From Peribacillus frigoritolerans (GTDB lineage Bacteria > Bacillota > Bacilli > Bacillales > DSM-1321): a DNA stretch of 64,000 nt. A model generated the notes under the pieces. It ran no database searches. It was given only the letters and a program-made list of their open reading frames with translations, and was not told where the DNA came from. The translations under genes and the position numbers were made by a program. Each line of letters starts with the position of its first letter. The first letter of the stretch is position 1. Location: the NCBI RefSeq assembly GCF_001636405.1, contig NZ_KV440950.1, positions 1,325,712-1,389,711 on the forward strand, given 5' to 3'. Positions 16,921 to 25,578 of this stretch are shown here, in pieces.

Positions 16921-17301
16921 ATGGTTCTAAAGAAGGAGGATATTTCAATAATAAAAAAATATATATATAAATTTGGTAAAGAAGGGAGGTATCGTTTGCT
17001 TTAATGAGGATGGTATTCCAGGTTAATGGATTATAAAAGTTTATTCAACAAACAGGTACATAAGTTGAGAACCAGAGCGCCGAATGGTGGTTTTTTTGCT
17101 AATAATGGGTGCGTTAGCTGAAGGTTAGAGCGTCTTTTTTTTAAGCTTTTTCTTATGGGACTATCGCAGCAGGTTAGTTAAACAAGCTATGATGAACCAA
17201 CTGAATACTTAATGGAAAAAGGAATTTTTGACGGTTGTGTGAACAGGTAGGATTAGCAACTAGACATAAAGAATACCTATTTATAAAAGGGGGCTTCTTT
17301 A

Positions 17302-17520
17302 ATGGAAAAAGAAAAATTACTAGCTGTGAAATGTTCGTGCTGCAAAAAAGAATTAGACGCAATAGACTTGGTCATCATAAATGAATCACTTCAGCTGACG
17401 CATATTCAATGTCCTTATAAAGGAGAAAAAGCAATTATTGATGTAGGATATTTTAATGATGTATTCCGACAATACCTGATCGGTACCCATGAAAAAGCCC
17501 CTATAAGTGGGGGGATGTAA
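17302..17520 (+). CDS. Small Cys-motif protein, 72 aa, uncharacterised
   Basis: ATG with AAAAGGGGGC upstream. The N-terminal KCSCCKKELDAIDLVIIN has a C-x-C-C cluster, and QCPYK supplies another Cys about 30 residues later, so a small metal-binding (zinc-ribbon-like) fold is possible. I do not recognise the family. No neighbour gives context. Confidence 0.6.
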   Translation: MEKEKLLAVKCSCCKKELDAIDLVIINESLQLTHIQCPYKGEKAIIDVGYFNDVFRQYLIGTHEKAPISGGM

Positions 17521-17764
17521 AGTCCATGGCTTTGCATTTTTAGTAAAAACCTTGTTAATTCGGTTCTATAAAGAGCTATGTCGATCAGTTCTACAAAAGG
17601 GGCAGGATAGTTCAACAAACGTAGTGGCTGGAACCGTTTTCTTCTGGGGTACCGCCAAAAAGGGCGGGCAATTACTGCCCGACCTTTCAACTATACTCCA
17701 CGACATAGATATGGGATATTTATAATACGAAACTATCATTCCTCAATATGTATGTAGATTAGCT

Positions 17765-18385
17765 TTACTTTGCAAATAAGTGGTTACCTATTCTAATGAC
17801 TGTTTCCCTTGTGAAAATCCATTCATCTGTTGCCGACATCGGATTATAATAATAAACAGAACCATGAGTAGGATCCCAACCTTGTAATGCATCAATAACA
17901 GCTCGATAAGAATGGCTATTTGGGGTCAAATAATATTGGCCATCATGTACAGCTGTAAAAGCATTTGTCTGGAAAATAACATCGTAAGTATTTTTAGGAA
18001 AACCTGACGCTGACATTCGGTTCAAAATTACTGCAGCGACAGCTACTTTTCCTTCATAAGTTTCTCCTCGAGCTTCTCCATGAACAACCCTGGCCATCAT
18101 TTCAATACTATTTAATTTTTGTTGTGTTTGGTTTCCAAAAACTCCATCTGGCAATATTCCAGAATCTAGTTGAAGTTGTTTCACCGCATGATCAGTAATT
18201 GAACCATAATACCCTGTTGGTTGCCTGTTAAAGTAACCCATTTCCTTTAAATTTTCTTGTAAGTCATAAACTGCTTGTCCTTGACTTCCATTGTGTAAAA
18301 CTTCTTGAGCAAAGATTGAATTGGGTATAAGAAACATGAAACAAATAAAAATAACAAACGACATTTTTTTTACATTTACCATCAA
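17765..18385 (-). CDS. SleB-type cell-wall hydrolase (spore cortex-lytic enzyme family)
   Basis: 206 residues. A signal peptide (FVIFICFMFLIPNSIFA) is followed by a PG_binding_1 repeat (GSQGQAVYDLQENLKEMGYF ... DGVFGNQTQQKL) and a Hydrolase_2 catalytic domain with MARVVHGEARGETYEGKVAVAAVILNR, where the Glu of HGEARGE is the presumed catalytic residue, and GSVYYYNP near the end. SleB lytic transglycosylases open spore cortex during germination. It is shorter than classical SleB and has no ypeB partner here, so it may be a SleB-like paralogue. TTG 18385 has a spaced AAGGGTGG; ATG 18382 is the alternative. Confidence 0.85.
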   Translation of the reverse strand: MMVNVKKMSFVIFICFMFLIPNSIFAQEVLHNGSQGQAVYDLQENLKEMGYFNRQPTGYYGSITDHAVKQLQLDSGILPDGVFGNQTQQKLNSIEMMARVVHGEARGETYEGKVAVAAVILNRMSASGFPKNTYDVIFQTNAFTAVHDGQYYLTPNSHSYRAVIDALQGWDPTHGSVYYYNPMSATDEWIFTRETVIRIGNHLFAK

Positions 18386-18584
18386 GTAATACCACCCTTC
18401 GATTCATTTTCCTACTATTCTACCTTATCATACAAGAAAAATAGATTTATATTACATTATTACTATTTTAAACCAAAATTTTAGGGGGTCTTCAGACAAA
18501 TTCATCTGTTTTCTGGGTACCGCCTATCGCCATCAAGCTTAGTAAAAGGATTATACCCAAAACGAAAAATTAAGCTATATGCTG

Positions 18585-18606
18585 CTGAAGATAGCTTTTT
18601 TCGTTT
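18585..18606 (+). repeat. Decayed hairpin/GGCAGGATAGTT repeat remnants
   Basis: AGCTATATGCTGCTGAAGATAGCTTTTTTCG is followed at 18653-18680 by CTTATGGAACTATCGAGGCAGGATAGTTCAACAAAAC. Apart from these pieces the stretch 18386-18846 shows no gene. Confidence 0.55.
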
Positions 18607-18846
18607 TGGGGCGTAAAGAAATTTTAACTTGATGGGGTGCTACAAGACCCCTTATGGAACTATCGAGGCAGGATAGTTCAACAAAACATCGAGAATTATA
18701 AAGTTTACAAGTGGAACCCTGCGTAACACTCAGGTGCTTAGACGGTAGTATACTGACAAATGGCAGTCTGTTATAGGATAATGGGGATATATATTTGATG
18801 GGCAAAATATTAGGGGGAAACTCCATATAGAAGGATGTGCTTAACG

Positions 18847-19554
18847 ATGAATGTAGAAATGGTCATGCAGGAGCTTGAAGCCCTAGGCAAGGAACGAACT
18901 AAAAAAATGTACATATCCAATGGTGCGCATGAGCCGCTTTTTGGCGTGGCGACAGGTGCCATGAAACCAATTGTAAGGAAAATAAAAATAAATCAGGATT
19001 TGGCTGAAGAGCTTTATTCGACAGGCAACTATGATGCAATGTACTTTGCAGGCATCATTGCAGACCCAAAAGCCATGACGGAGTCTGATTATGATCGTTG
19101 GATGGATGCTGCATATTTTTATATGCTGTCCGATTATGTAGTGGCTGTAACTTTATCGGAGTCAGATATTGCACAAGAAGTATCCGATAAATGGATTGCA
19201 AGCGGTGAAGAGCTGAGAATGTCAGCGGGCTGGAGTTGCTACTGTTGGCTATTGGGGAATCGAAAAGACGTTGAATTTTCAGAAAGCAAAATTTCCGATA
19301 TGCTGGACCTTGTGAAGAATACGATTCACGAATCGCCAGTACGAACGAAATCCGCCATGAATAATTTTCTATACACCGTGGGGATTTCCTATTTGCCGCT
19401 CCATGAAAAGGCAGTCGAGACCGCAAAGGCAATAGGGATCGTAGAAGTCAAACGGGACAAGAAAAAAACCAGTTTTCTAAATGCATACGAAAGTATTCAA
19501 AAAGAAGTCGGTAGAGGAAGGCTTGGTTTTAAACGCAAGCATGTAAGATGTTAA
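18847..19554 (+). CDS. DNA alkylation repair protein, AlkD-like
   Basis: 235 residues from ATG 18847 (AAGGATG upstream; ATG 18835 is in frame but poorly placed). The sequence reads as an all-helical HEAT-like repeat protein with ELEALGKERTKKMYISNGAHEPLFGVATGAMKPI, the N-terminal pattern of AlkD-related DNA alkylation repair proteins, and further on YDAMYFAGIIADPKAMTE and WSCYCWLLGNRKD. AlkD proteins excise N3/N7-alkylpurines. Whether this branch keeps glycosylase activity is not evident; it belongs to the shorter Bacillus group. Confidence 0.82.
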   Translation: MNVEMVMQELEALGKERTKKMYISNGAHEPLFGVATGAMKPIVRKIKINQDLAEELYSTGNYDAMYFAGIIADPKAMTESDYDRWMDAAYFYMLSDYVVAVTLSESDIAQEVSDKWIASGEELRMSAGWSCYCWLLGNRKDVEFSESKISDMLDLVKNTIHESPVRTKSAMNNFLYTVGISYLPLHEKAVETAKAIGIVEVKRDKKKTSFLNAYESIQKEVGRGRLGFKRKHVRC

Positions 19555-19821
19555 AATTGGTTTTGCAAAATGAAGGATAATCCAGGAAAATCAATGTGTA
19601 AAGCACTATTATTTAAACATTGATTATGGTGTTGAATATAAAGAATTAGAAATTGGCTGTTCAGTATATTCTTTATCCTTAGAGGATAATAAGTATATTC
19701 TTCACGATGATTTTAATGGTTACATCTTCATCAACTAACGTGTGTTTTTTTCAATAAGGGAGTTACTTTGGGTCTGAGTTTGTAGACAAAAGGGGTTTTA
19801 TCTAAATTTCAAAACAGGATT

Positions 19822-19947
19822 GATTGGAACGGAAGGTGCGAGACTCCTGCGGGAAAAGCGCGTCATGGGGAGACCCCACAGGCGCAAAAGCGCCGAGGAG
19901 GCTCCCGGACCGCCCGCGGAAAGCGAGTGCCTGGAGTGAAAATCGAC
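19822..19947 (+). repeat. ~125-bp GC-rich dispersed repeat, near-intact copy
   Basis: GATTGGAACGGAAGGTGCGAGACTCC...GAGACCCCACAGGCGC...GCGCCGAGGAGGCTC...CCGCCCGCGGAAAGCGAG...GAAAATCGAC. Internal inverted pairs (GCGAGACTCCTGCGGG with CCGCGGAAAGCGAG, and GGCGCAAAAGCGCC) allow a folded RNA or DNA structure. TTTGTAGACAAA at 19790-19801 and TTTGTCTACA at 20005-20014 flank it as outer inverted motifs. The gap 19555-20091 holds no gene. Confidence 0.85.
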
Positions 19948-20020
19948 GTTCTAGGTTTTATAAACCTAAATAAAAATTGAGACGAACTTGTTCTTCTTCA
20001 TCGAGTTTGTCTACAGTCTG

Positions 20021-20046
20021 GGAGTTGCTTAGGCAGCCTTTTTCTT
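20021..20046 (+). repeat. AGTTGC/GGCAGCC hairpin repeat element
   Basis: GGAGTTGCTTAGGCAGCCTTTTTCTTGTTG, another member of the terminator-like family, here directly before the truncated regulator and not after any gene in the window. Confidence 0.55.
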
Positions 20047-20091
20047 GTTGATGAACCATTGCACACTAAATGTGGGGTGAATGATACTTGA

Positions 20092-20520
20092 AGTCATGTA
20101 GGTATTGGATATGGGCAAACACTTCACTCAGCAGAAATAAACGCTCAACGTGCCATCCAACTTTCAAAAGAAAAGTCAGACAAGGGCATCGTCATTGTAC
20201 AAGAGGATGGAACAATGATTGAGTCTGCAGGTGAAGAGGAAGAATTACGTTTTTCTTACCGGATAGATGACAAGAATTTTATGGAAAAACTAAAAAAGGC
20301 TAAAATAAGTGTGAAAAATTATAATAAATTGTATGCTTTAGTCAACAGAATGAAATTGAAAGATTTTACAATAAAAGATTTAACAACACATCTCTATTGG
20401 GATGAAAGCAATGCACGGCGCATTGTAGTAAGTTTATGTGAAGTTAACTTAGCAGAAATCATTGGTGAGGAATCTTATTCTTCTCGAGGAAGACCGAGTA
20501 AAATTTATCGTTTAAAATAA
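20092..20520 (+). pseudogene. 3' remnant of a GTP-cyclohydrolase-III-like/HTH transcriptional regulator
   Basis: The frame is open from after a stop at 20089 to 20520. It reads VGIGYGQTLHSAEINAQRAI, then KGIVIVQEDGTMI, a linker, and a C-terminal HTH region (LKDFTIKDLTTHLYWDESNARRIV, SSRGRPSKIYRLK). This order matches the C-terminal third of a Firmicutes regulator family with a nucleotide-cyclase-like sensing domain followed by an HTH. About two thirds of the protein is missing and the 5' side is replaced by repeat sequence. A protein could start at ATG 20215, but it would be only the HTH half. Confidence 0.65.
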
Positions 20521-20778
20521 GACCCATTTTCGGGTGTTTTTAGAGTAGTATTAAACTAGATCTTAAAAACTTCTATGAAGTAAACGAATCACTAGATAGC
20601 TCGACTATTTAAAGGCATCCATTACAGGTGCCTGATTTTTTTTGTGGACCTTAACAGTGTAAGCAACTGAATAATGAATCACAAGAAAATCCATTTTGAA
20701 CAAACCTTTTTCAAAATGGATATTTTTTATTTAATATGGGGGTTAAAGAGTACTGATTAATCTTTATTGCTACAGCAG

Positions 20779-20994
20779 TTAAAACATTTCATTAACTTCC
20801 CATGATTCGACTATTTGATGCGCCATCCTTGGATCATATCCTTTACCCATCAGATAGGCAATAGCTGCAATTTCCATCATTGCATGAGGGACAGATGTTT
20901 TTTGAGCTTCGTTTAAACCATACTGTACCCAAGGGCCAACCTGTGACAATGTTTCTTGTTTGAGATGGTGTGGGTTAGTGTAAGAAGGATACAC
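20779..20994 (-). CDS. Uncharacterised small protein, 71 aa
   Basis: GTG 20994 is chosen because AAAGGATG lies seven bases upstream; an upstream TTG at 21012 is in frame. The product reads YPSYTNPHHLKQETLSQVGPWVQYGLNEA ... HAMMEIAAIAYLMGKGYDPRMAHQIVESWEVNEMF. I recall similar hypothetical proteins in Bacillus but no function. Soluble, helical, no known motif. Confidence 0.68.
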   Translation of the reverse strand: MYPSYTNPHHLKQETLSQVGPWVQYGLNEAQKTSVPHAMMEIAAIAYLMGKGYDPRMAHQIVESWEVNEMF

Positions 20995-21138
20995 AATATT
21001 ACATCCTTTCAAAAATATAGATAAATATCACAATCCTATTTTATGCACCTTAACTTATCCCGTGTTCGATATTCTCTAATTTTATAGATAAAAATTATGG
21101 GTCAAAGGATGTTCTTCTTCAACAATGGGTGGAAATAA

Positions 21139-21552
21139 GATTTTATTAACACAAAAAATCAAGATGATGATGGGTGTTTTTATCTTTTCCCCGGCGGTGG
21201 ACAAGAACATGGTGAAACCATTCATGACGCATTATTAAGAGAGTGCATGGAAGAGGTTGGAGAAGAAGTGGAGATTGGAGAGCTGCTTCATATTCGTGAG
21301 TATATAGAAAACCACGAGCATTCTTCATTCGATTTTCATGTTCACCAAGTTGAATACTATTTTGTTTGCAACCTGGTAAAGGAAAAAAGTAATAAAGCGC
21401 CTACCAATCCAGGTAGTCACCAAGTAGGGGTAGAATGGATACATATTAATGATTTACTTCAGTATAGGATATATCCTAAAGAACTAAGGAAATATATCAT
21501 ACAGCATGTTAATCATGAAAAGTCTCCAGTTTATTTAGGGGATATTAATTGA
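21139..21552 (+). pseudogene. Nudix hydrolase with N-terminal frameshift(s)
   Basis: From 21139 the frame encodes KNQDDDGCFYLFPGGGQEHGETIHDALLRECMEEVGEEV, i.e. a complete Nudix box, and continues to 21552 (WIHINDLLQYRIYP). The N-terminal strand NKILLTQ sits in a neighbouring frame just upstream (about 21133-21156), and one A missing in the six-A run at 21153-21158 would join them. The only ATG in the main frame, at 21247, would remove half of the Nudix box. Hence probably inactive unless the base call is wrong. Confidence 0.65.
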
Positions 21553-21825
21553 AGCCTTGTTCAACAAACGGGCGCGATGAATCAGCTAAAAGAGTGAATA
21601 AATTAAGCCATATTCTTTCGAAAAGAATATGGCTATTTAAATTGATTCGGTAGTTTTGAAAGATTGTTTTGCAGGATTACCTTTAGCGGGACACTTCGCC
21701 GGAAGCAAATCATACACCTATTAATCTCGTCATAATACACTATTTTCATCTTATTCCATCTGTAGTATCGTTGTTTCACAGAATACATAAATGGGGAGAG
21801 TCCCACACAAAAGGAGGTCTTCCAA

Positions 21826-22527
21826 ATGAATAAAGAATCAGTACTGATCGTGGAAGACGAAGAAAAGATCTTAAGGCTGCTTGAATTGGAGCTTGAAATC
21901 GAAGGCTATCAAGTCGGCAAGGCAATGGACGGCAAGGAGGCCCTTGAGGCATATCAATCAAGAAAGTGGGATTTGATCTTATTGGATGTGATGCTTCCGG
22001 GTATAAGCGGGATCGAGCTGCTTCGGAAAATTCGAACGAAGAATAATATCACTCCTGTCATCCTGTTAACGGCAAAAGGCTCGGTTGAAGATAAAGTTTC
22101 CGGTCTTGATCTCGGCGCGAATGACTATATCACCAAACCTTTCCAAATTGAGGAATTGCTTGCCCGAATTCGTGCGGTTTTAAGAATGCGGCCTGCAGCA
22201 CCTTCAATGGAAGCTGAAATCGGTGGATGGCTAAATACTGCCGATTTAAAAGTGAATGTCAAAACACGCGAAGTCATTAGAGGTGATAGCCATATTGAAC
22301 TAACGCCAAAGGAGTATGATTTACTTCTATATTTACTGAAGAATAAGCGTCAGGTGCTAAGCCGTGATCAAATTCTGGGAGCGGTTTGGGGGTATGATTT
22401 CCAGGGAGAAACAAACGTTGTGGATGTGTATATCCGTTATGTTCGCAAAAAGCTCGAACATGGCTTTGAAACGCCGCTCATTCATACCGTAAGAGGCGTT
22501 GGCTACGTCATGAAGGAAGCAAAATGA
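21826..22527 (+). CDS. OmpR-family response regulator, YkoG/ArlR-like
   Basis: 233 residues: receiver domain (1-120) with acidic pair Asp11/Glu12, phospho-acceptor Asp54 in LILLDVMLPG, and Lys104 in YITKPF; winged-helix output domain with ELTPKEYDLLLYLLKNKRQVLSRDQIL and VDVYIRYVRKKLE ... IHTVRGVGYVMK. AGGAGGTC precedes the ATG. The kinase gene overlaps by four bases and a PepSY-domain gene follows, the arrangement of B. subtilis ykoG-ykoH with PepSY neighbours. The sensed signal is unknown. Confidence 0.95.
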   Translation: MNKESVLIVEDEEKILRLLELELEIEGYQVGKAMDGKEALEAYQSRKWDLILLDVMLPGISGIELLRKIRTKNNITPVILLTAKGSVEDKVSGLDLGANDYITKPFQIEELLARIRAVLRMRPAAPSMEAEIGGWLNTADLKVNVKTREVIRGDSHIELTPKEYDLLLYLLKNKRQVLSRDQILGAVWGYDFQGETNVVDVYIRYVRKKLEHGFETPLIHTVRGVGYVMKEAK

Positions 22528-23867
22528 GACTTCGCAAGAAAATAAACTTATATACAGCGGTGTTATTCATTTTCCTGCTGCTTTTGATGAATGTTTCCAT
22601 TTATTTTGTTTTCAGTAATCTGATGATGGTGAATGAAATGAATCGTGCGAAAGCGGAGACAGGGAAAATTGCCTTTGATGTTAGTGAAAATGTTAATAAT
22701 ATATCTCCAAATGATTTACTTCGAGCCTATCTGCCTATAGATGGCATGATTGGTATCGTAATCGAAGGTCAACGAAAAGGAACAGCTGTTACATCCAATT
22801 CTGAAAAACAATTAAGCAATCGAAATAGCAGCTTTTACCCCGGTGAGAAGAGCGAGATCATCACTTATCAGCAGAAAAAGTATGTATTCGTTTCAAACCC
22901 GATCGTTTGGGGGGATGGAAGTGTAGTTAATCTTCAAATCACCAAAAGCATGTCAGCAACCGAAGAAATGCTCGCTGTTCTGCGCATCGTATTAATCGCA
23001 GTAACCATCATTGCCATGATACCTGTTCTGATATCAAGCACTATTCTTAGTAACTTCATCGCCCGTCCGATTCGATCGATGATCGATACGATGAAGGAAA
23101 TTCAAACTAGCGGCCAATTTAAGCGGCTTAGCCTAGAAGAAAAATCAAAGGATGAGCTTGTGGAAATGGGAAAAACATTTAATCACATGATCGATTTACT
23201 GCAGGCCAACTTCGAAAAACAGGAGCAATTCGTATCGAATGCTTCACATGAATTAAAAACACCGCTAACTGTCATCGAAAGCTATGCAAGCCTTTTGAAG
23301 AGAAAAGGGTTGGAGCGTCCTGATTTGTTTGATGAATCCATAGAGGCCATTCATTCTGAAGCCATTAGAATGAGAGAGATGACTGAGCAAATGCTCCTGC
23401 TTGCAAAGCATCAGGAAAAATGGAATATAGAGAAGGAAAACGTCAATCTGACCGATATCATGGCAGAGTTAGCGAAAGTATATAAGAATGCGTACAATCG
23501 GACAGTGGAGATTTATAGTGGCGATGCAATTGAAGCAGTAACGGATGTTCAAAAGTTAAAACAGCTTTTGTTTATTTTTTTAGACAATGCCAGAAAGTAT
23601 AGTGACGAGCTAATCTCCGTCTACATAGGACAAACAGGTAATGAATCATATATCCGCATCGAAGACAGAGGGGATGGAATTCCAAAGGCTGAATTGCCAA
23701 AAGTGTTCGATCGTTTTTATCGTGTAGATAAAGCTAGAAACAGAAAGCAAGGCGGATCAGGATTGGGGCTTTCCGTGGCAAAGGAAATTGCTGATGCAAT
23801 AGATGTGCGGATTGAAATGGACAGTCTCGAAGGCAGGGGAACGATCGTTACACTTTTATTTAATTAA
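22524..23867 (+). CDS. Sensor histidine kinase, YkoH/ArlS-like
   Basis: 447 residues: TM1 (YTAVLFIFLLLLMNVSIYFVF), an extracytoplasmic domain of about 130 residues, TM2 (IVLIAVTIIAMIPVLI), HAMP (ARPIRSMIDTMKEI), HisKA with His242 in SNASHELKTPLTVI, and HATPase with FLDNARKYSDE, IEDRGDGIP and GGSGLGLSVAKEI. Cognate of the upstream regulator (ATGA overlap). The downstream PepSY lipoprotein-like gene suggests sensing of the cell envelope or a peptide, but that is inference. Confidence 0.95.
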   Translation: MRLRKKINLYTAVLFIFLLLLMNVSIYFVFSNLMMVNEMNRAKAETGKIAFDVSENVNNISPNDLLRAYLPIDGMIGIVIEGQRKGTAVTSNSEKQLSNRNSSFYPGEKSEIITYQQKKYVFVSNPIVWGDGSVVNLQITKSMSATEEMLAVLRIVLIAVTIIAMIPVLISSTILSNFIARPIRSMIDTMKEIQTSGQFKRLSLEEKSKDELVEMGKTFNHMIDLLQANFEKQEQFVSNASHELKTPLTVIESYASLLKRKGLERPDLFDESIEAIHSEAIRMREMTEQMLLLAKHQEKWNIEKENVNLTDIMAELAKVYKNAYNRTVEIYSGDAIEAVTDVQKLKQLLFIFLDNARKYSDELISVYIGQTGNESYIRIEDRGDGIPKAELPKVFDRFYRVDKARNRKQGGSGLGLSVAKEIADAIDVRIEMDSLEGRGTIVTLLFN

Positions 23868-23895
23868 GCCAGAATGATGTTGGATGGGGGATACG

Positions 23896-24630
23896 ATGAA
23901 GATTAGAAAAGTGCTGATAACAGCCGGATCGACTCTCGTTTTTGGTCTGCTATCATTCGTCGGATTTCAATGGTGGGCTCCATCATTATCCGCGGAAAGT
24001 TTGACGAAAGAAGAAGTGAACCAGACAGCAAAGGATAAATTTCCTGGAACCATTATGAAGACAACGAAAAGTGAAGGTGAAGAATATCAGATTGAAATGC
24101 AGCTTGAAACCGGGGTCTATCAAATTAGGATGGATGCGAAAAGCGGGGAAGTCCGTTCTATAAAAAAAGAAACCATAGGTCATACAGCTGAAGCGACTAC
24201 GGAAAAAATACCTCAAAAGCAACTGACCCAAAACGAAATAAAGACGCGTATTTCCTCACAAGGTGACCTGGAACAAATTGATTTTGTACAGGAGAAAGAC
24301 AACTCCTTTTATAAAGCAGTGGTAAATAAGAATAACGAAAAAATCACCTTGATACTCGATCCATATACAGGAGCTATAATTGACTCGACACTGGTGGCAG
24401 ATAGTATCATTACAGAAAGCGAAGCAATTGCGATTGCCGAAAAACATGTAAAAGGAACAGGTGACGATACAGAATTTTATCAACCTCTAGATCAGACACC
24501 TTATTATTTGGTCGAAGTTGAATTGGAGGACGATCGAGACGCAGTCGTTCAAGTGGACGGCTACACGAAGGAAGTAAAAACAATCACATGGGAAGATGAC
24601 GAAGAGAACGATAATGATGGCCCTGAATAA
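23896..24630 (+). CDS. PepSY-domain membrane-anchored/exported protein
   Basis: 244 residues from ATG 23896 (GGGGG five bases upstream; ATG 23884 in frame). One N-terminal hydrophobic segment (VLITAGSTLVFGLLSFVGF) is followed by two or three PepSY repeats, e.g. YQIEMQLETGVYQIRMDAKSGEV, ITLILDPYTGAII and YYLVEVELEDDRDAVVQVDGYTKEV, ending in an acidic tail. PepSY domains are thought to inhibit or bind peptidases in the envelope. Same operon as the two-component genes. Confidence 0.9.
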   Translation: MKIRKVLITAGSTLVFGLLSFVGFQWWAPSLSAESLTKEEVNQTAKDKFPGTIMKTTKSEGEEYQIEMQLETGVYQIRMDAKSGEVRSIKKETIGHTAEATTEKIPQKQLTQNEIKTRISSQGDLEQIDFVQEKDNSFYKAVVNKNNEKITLILDPYTGAIIDSTLVADSIITESEAIAIAEKHVKGTGDDTEFYQPLDQTPYYLVEVELEDDRDAVVQVDGYTKEVKTITWEDDEENDNDGPE

Positions 24631-24680
24631 AATAGTGGCTCATAAGGGTTTACTTATCAAGACGTAAATTGAATAAAGCA

Positions 24681-24727
24681 AAAAAAAGGGTGATGCTATT
24701 AGCTGTCTAATATGCATCACCCTTTTT
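24681..24727 (+). terminator. Terminator of the RR-HK-PepSY operon
   Basis: AAAAAAGGGTGATGC ... GCATCACCCTTTTT, 11-bp stem with flanking A and T runs; may act in both directions. The rest of 24631-24968 shows no gene. Confidence 0.9.
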
Positions 24728-24968
24728 GGCTTTGGTGAGTAAGAAAAATGCAAAAAAAAAGAGAAGGAACTGTAATAATTCTCACCAATTTCTAATCCTT
24801 CTATCATTTAACTCTAATTAACTATCTCTAACATGGAATAAAGCACCAAATGATAAAACAGAGCCAAAGAAGCGAGTGGATGAAAGGCATCTGGATTATT
24901 GTACATAAAACACTCCATCATATTTCTACACCTTAACAAAGTTTTGCAAAGAGAAAGGGGAATCAGTA

Positions 24969-25562
24969 ATGTCAGTTATTTCTAGCATTCTGGATTACAA
25001 CAAGACGTTTGTCGATCAAAACAAATATGAAAGGTTTCAAACGACAAAGTATCCAGATAAAAAGATCGTCATCATAACGTGCATGGATACCCGGCTATTG
25101 GAATTGCTTCCAAAGGCGATGGGGTTAAGAAATGGAGATGCGAAAATCATTAAAAACGCCGGAGCCATTGTTTCTCATCCATTTGGCAGCATTATGCGCA
25201 GTATCCTTGTCGCCATTTATGAGCTGAAAGTGGAGGAAGTGTGTGTGATCGGACATCACGGATGCGGTATGGTGGGGCTTCAATCCTCTTCACTGCTTGA
25301 TGCCGCAAAGGAGAAGAAAATCAGCCAGGAGCAAATTGATCTCCTTACAAACTCTGGTATTGATTTATCAAAGTGGCTGACAGGCTTTCAATGCGTTGAG
25401 GAGAGTGTAAGGAATAGTGTCCATTTGATCAAAAACCATCCATTATTACCGGATTCCATTGCCGTCCACGGTATGGTCATCCATCCCGAAACGGGTAAAC
25501 TGGATCGAATCATAGATGGATATAGCAATATTGTCAGCAAGGAAGAAATGCATATTCAATAA
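24969..25562 (+). CDS. Beta-class carbonic anhydrase, YvdA-like
   Basis: 197 residues. Zinc ligands and catalytic pair are visible: CMDTR (Cys38, Asp40, Arg42) and GHHGCG (His96, Cys99). Interconverts CO2 and bicarbonate in the cytoplasm. It sits 16 bp before a SulP transporter gene, as yvdA-yvdB in B. subtilis, so the pair probably handles bicarbonate or sulfate exchange. A good AAAGGGGAATC site precedes the ATG. Confidence 0.93.
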   Translation: MSVISSILDYNKTFVDQNKYERFQTTKYPDKKIVIITCMDTRLLELLPKAMGLRNGDAKIIKNAGAIVSHPFGSIMRSILVAIYELKVEEVCVIGHHGCGMVGLQSSSLLDAAKEKKISQEQIDLLTNSGIDLSKWLTGFQCVEESVRNSVHLIKNHPLLPDSIAVHGMVIHPETGKLDRIIDGYSNIVSKEEMHIQ

Positions 25563-25578
25563 AAGAAGGAGCGATAAA

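Noticed and set aside
17507..17725. 72-codon plus-strand ORF after the Cys-motif protein
   Set aside because: It runs through the decayed GGGGCAGGATAGTTCAACAA repeat and a hairpin; no family or ribosome site.
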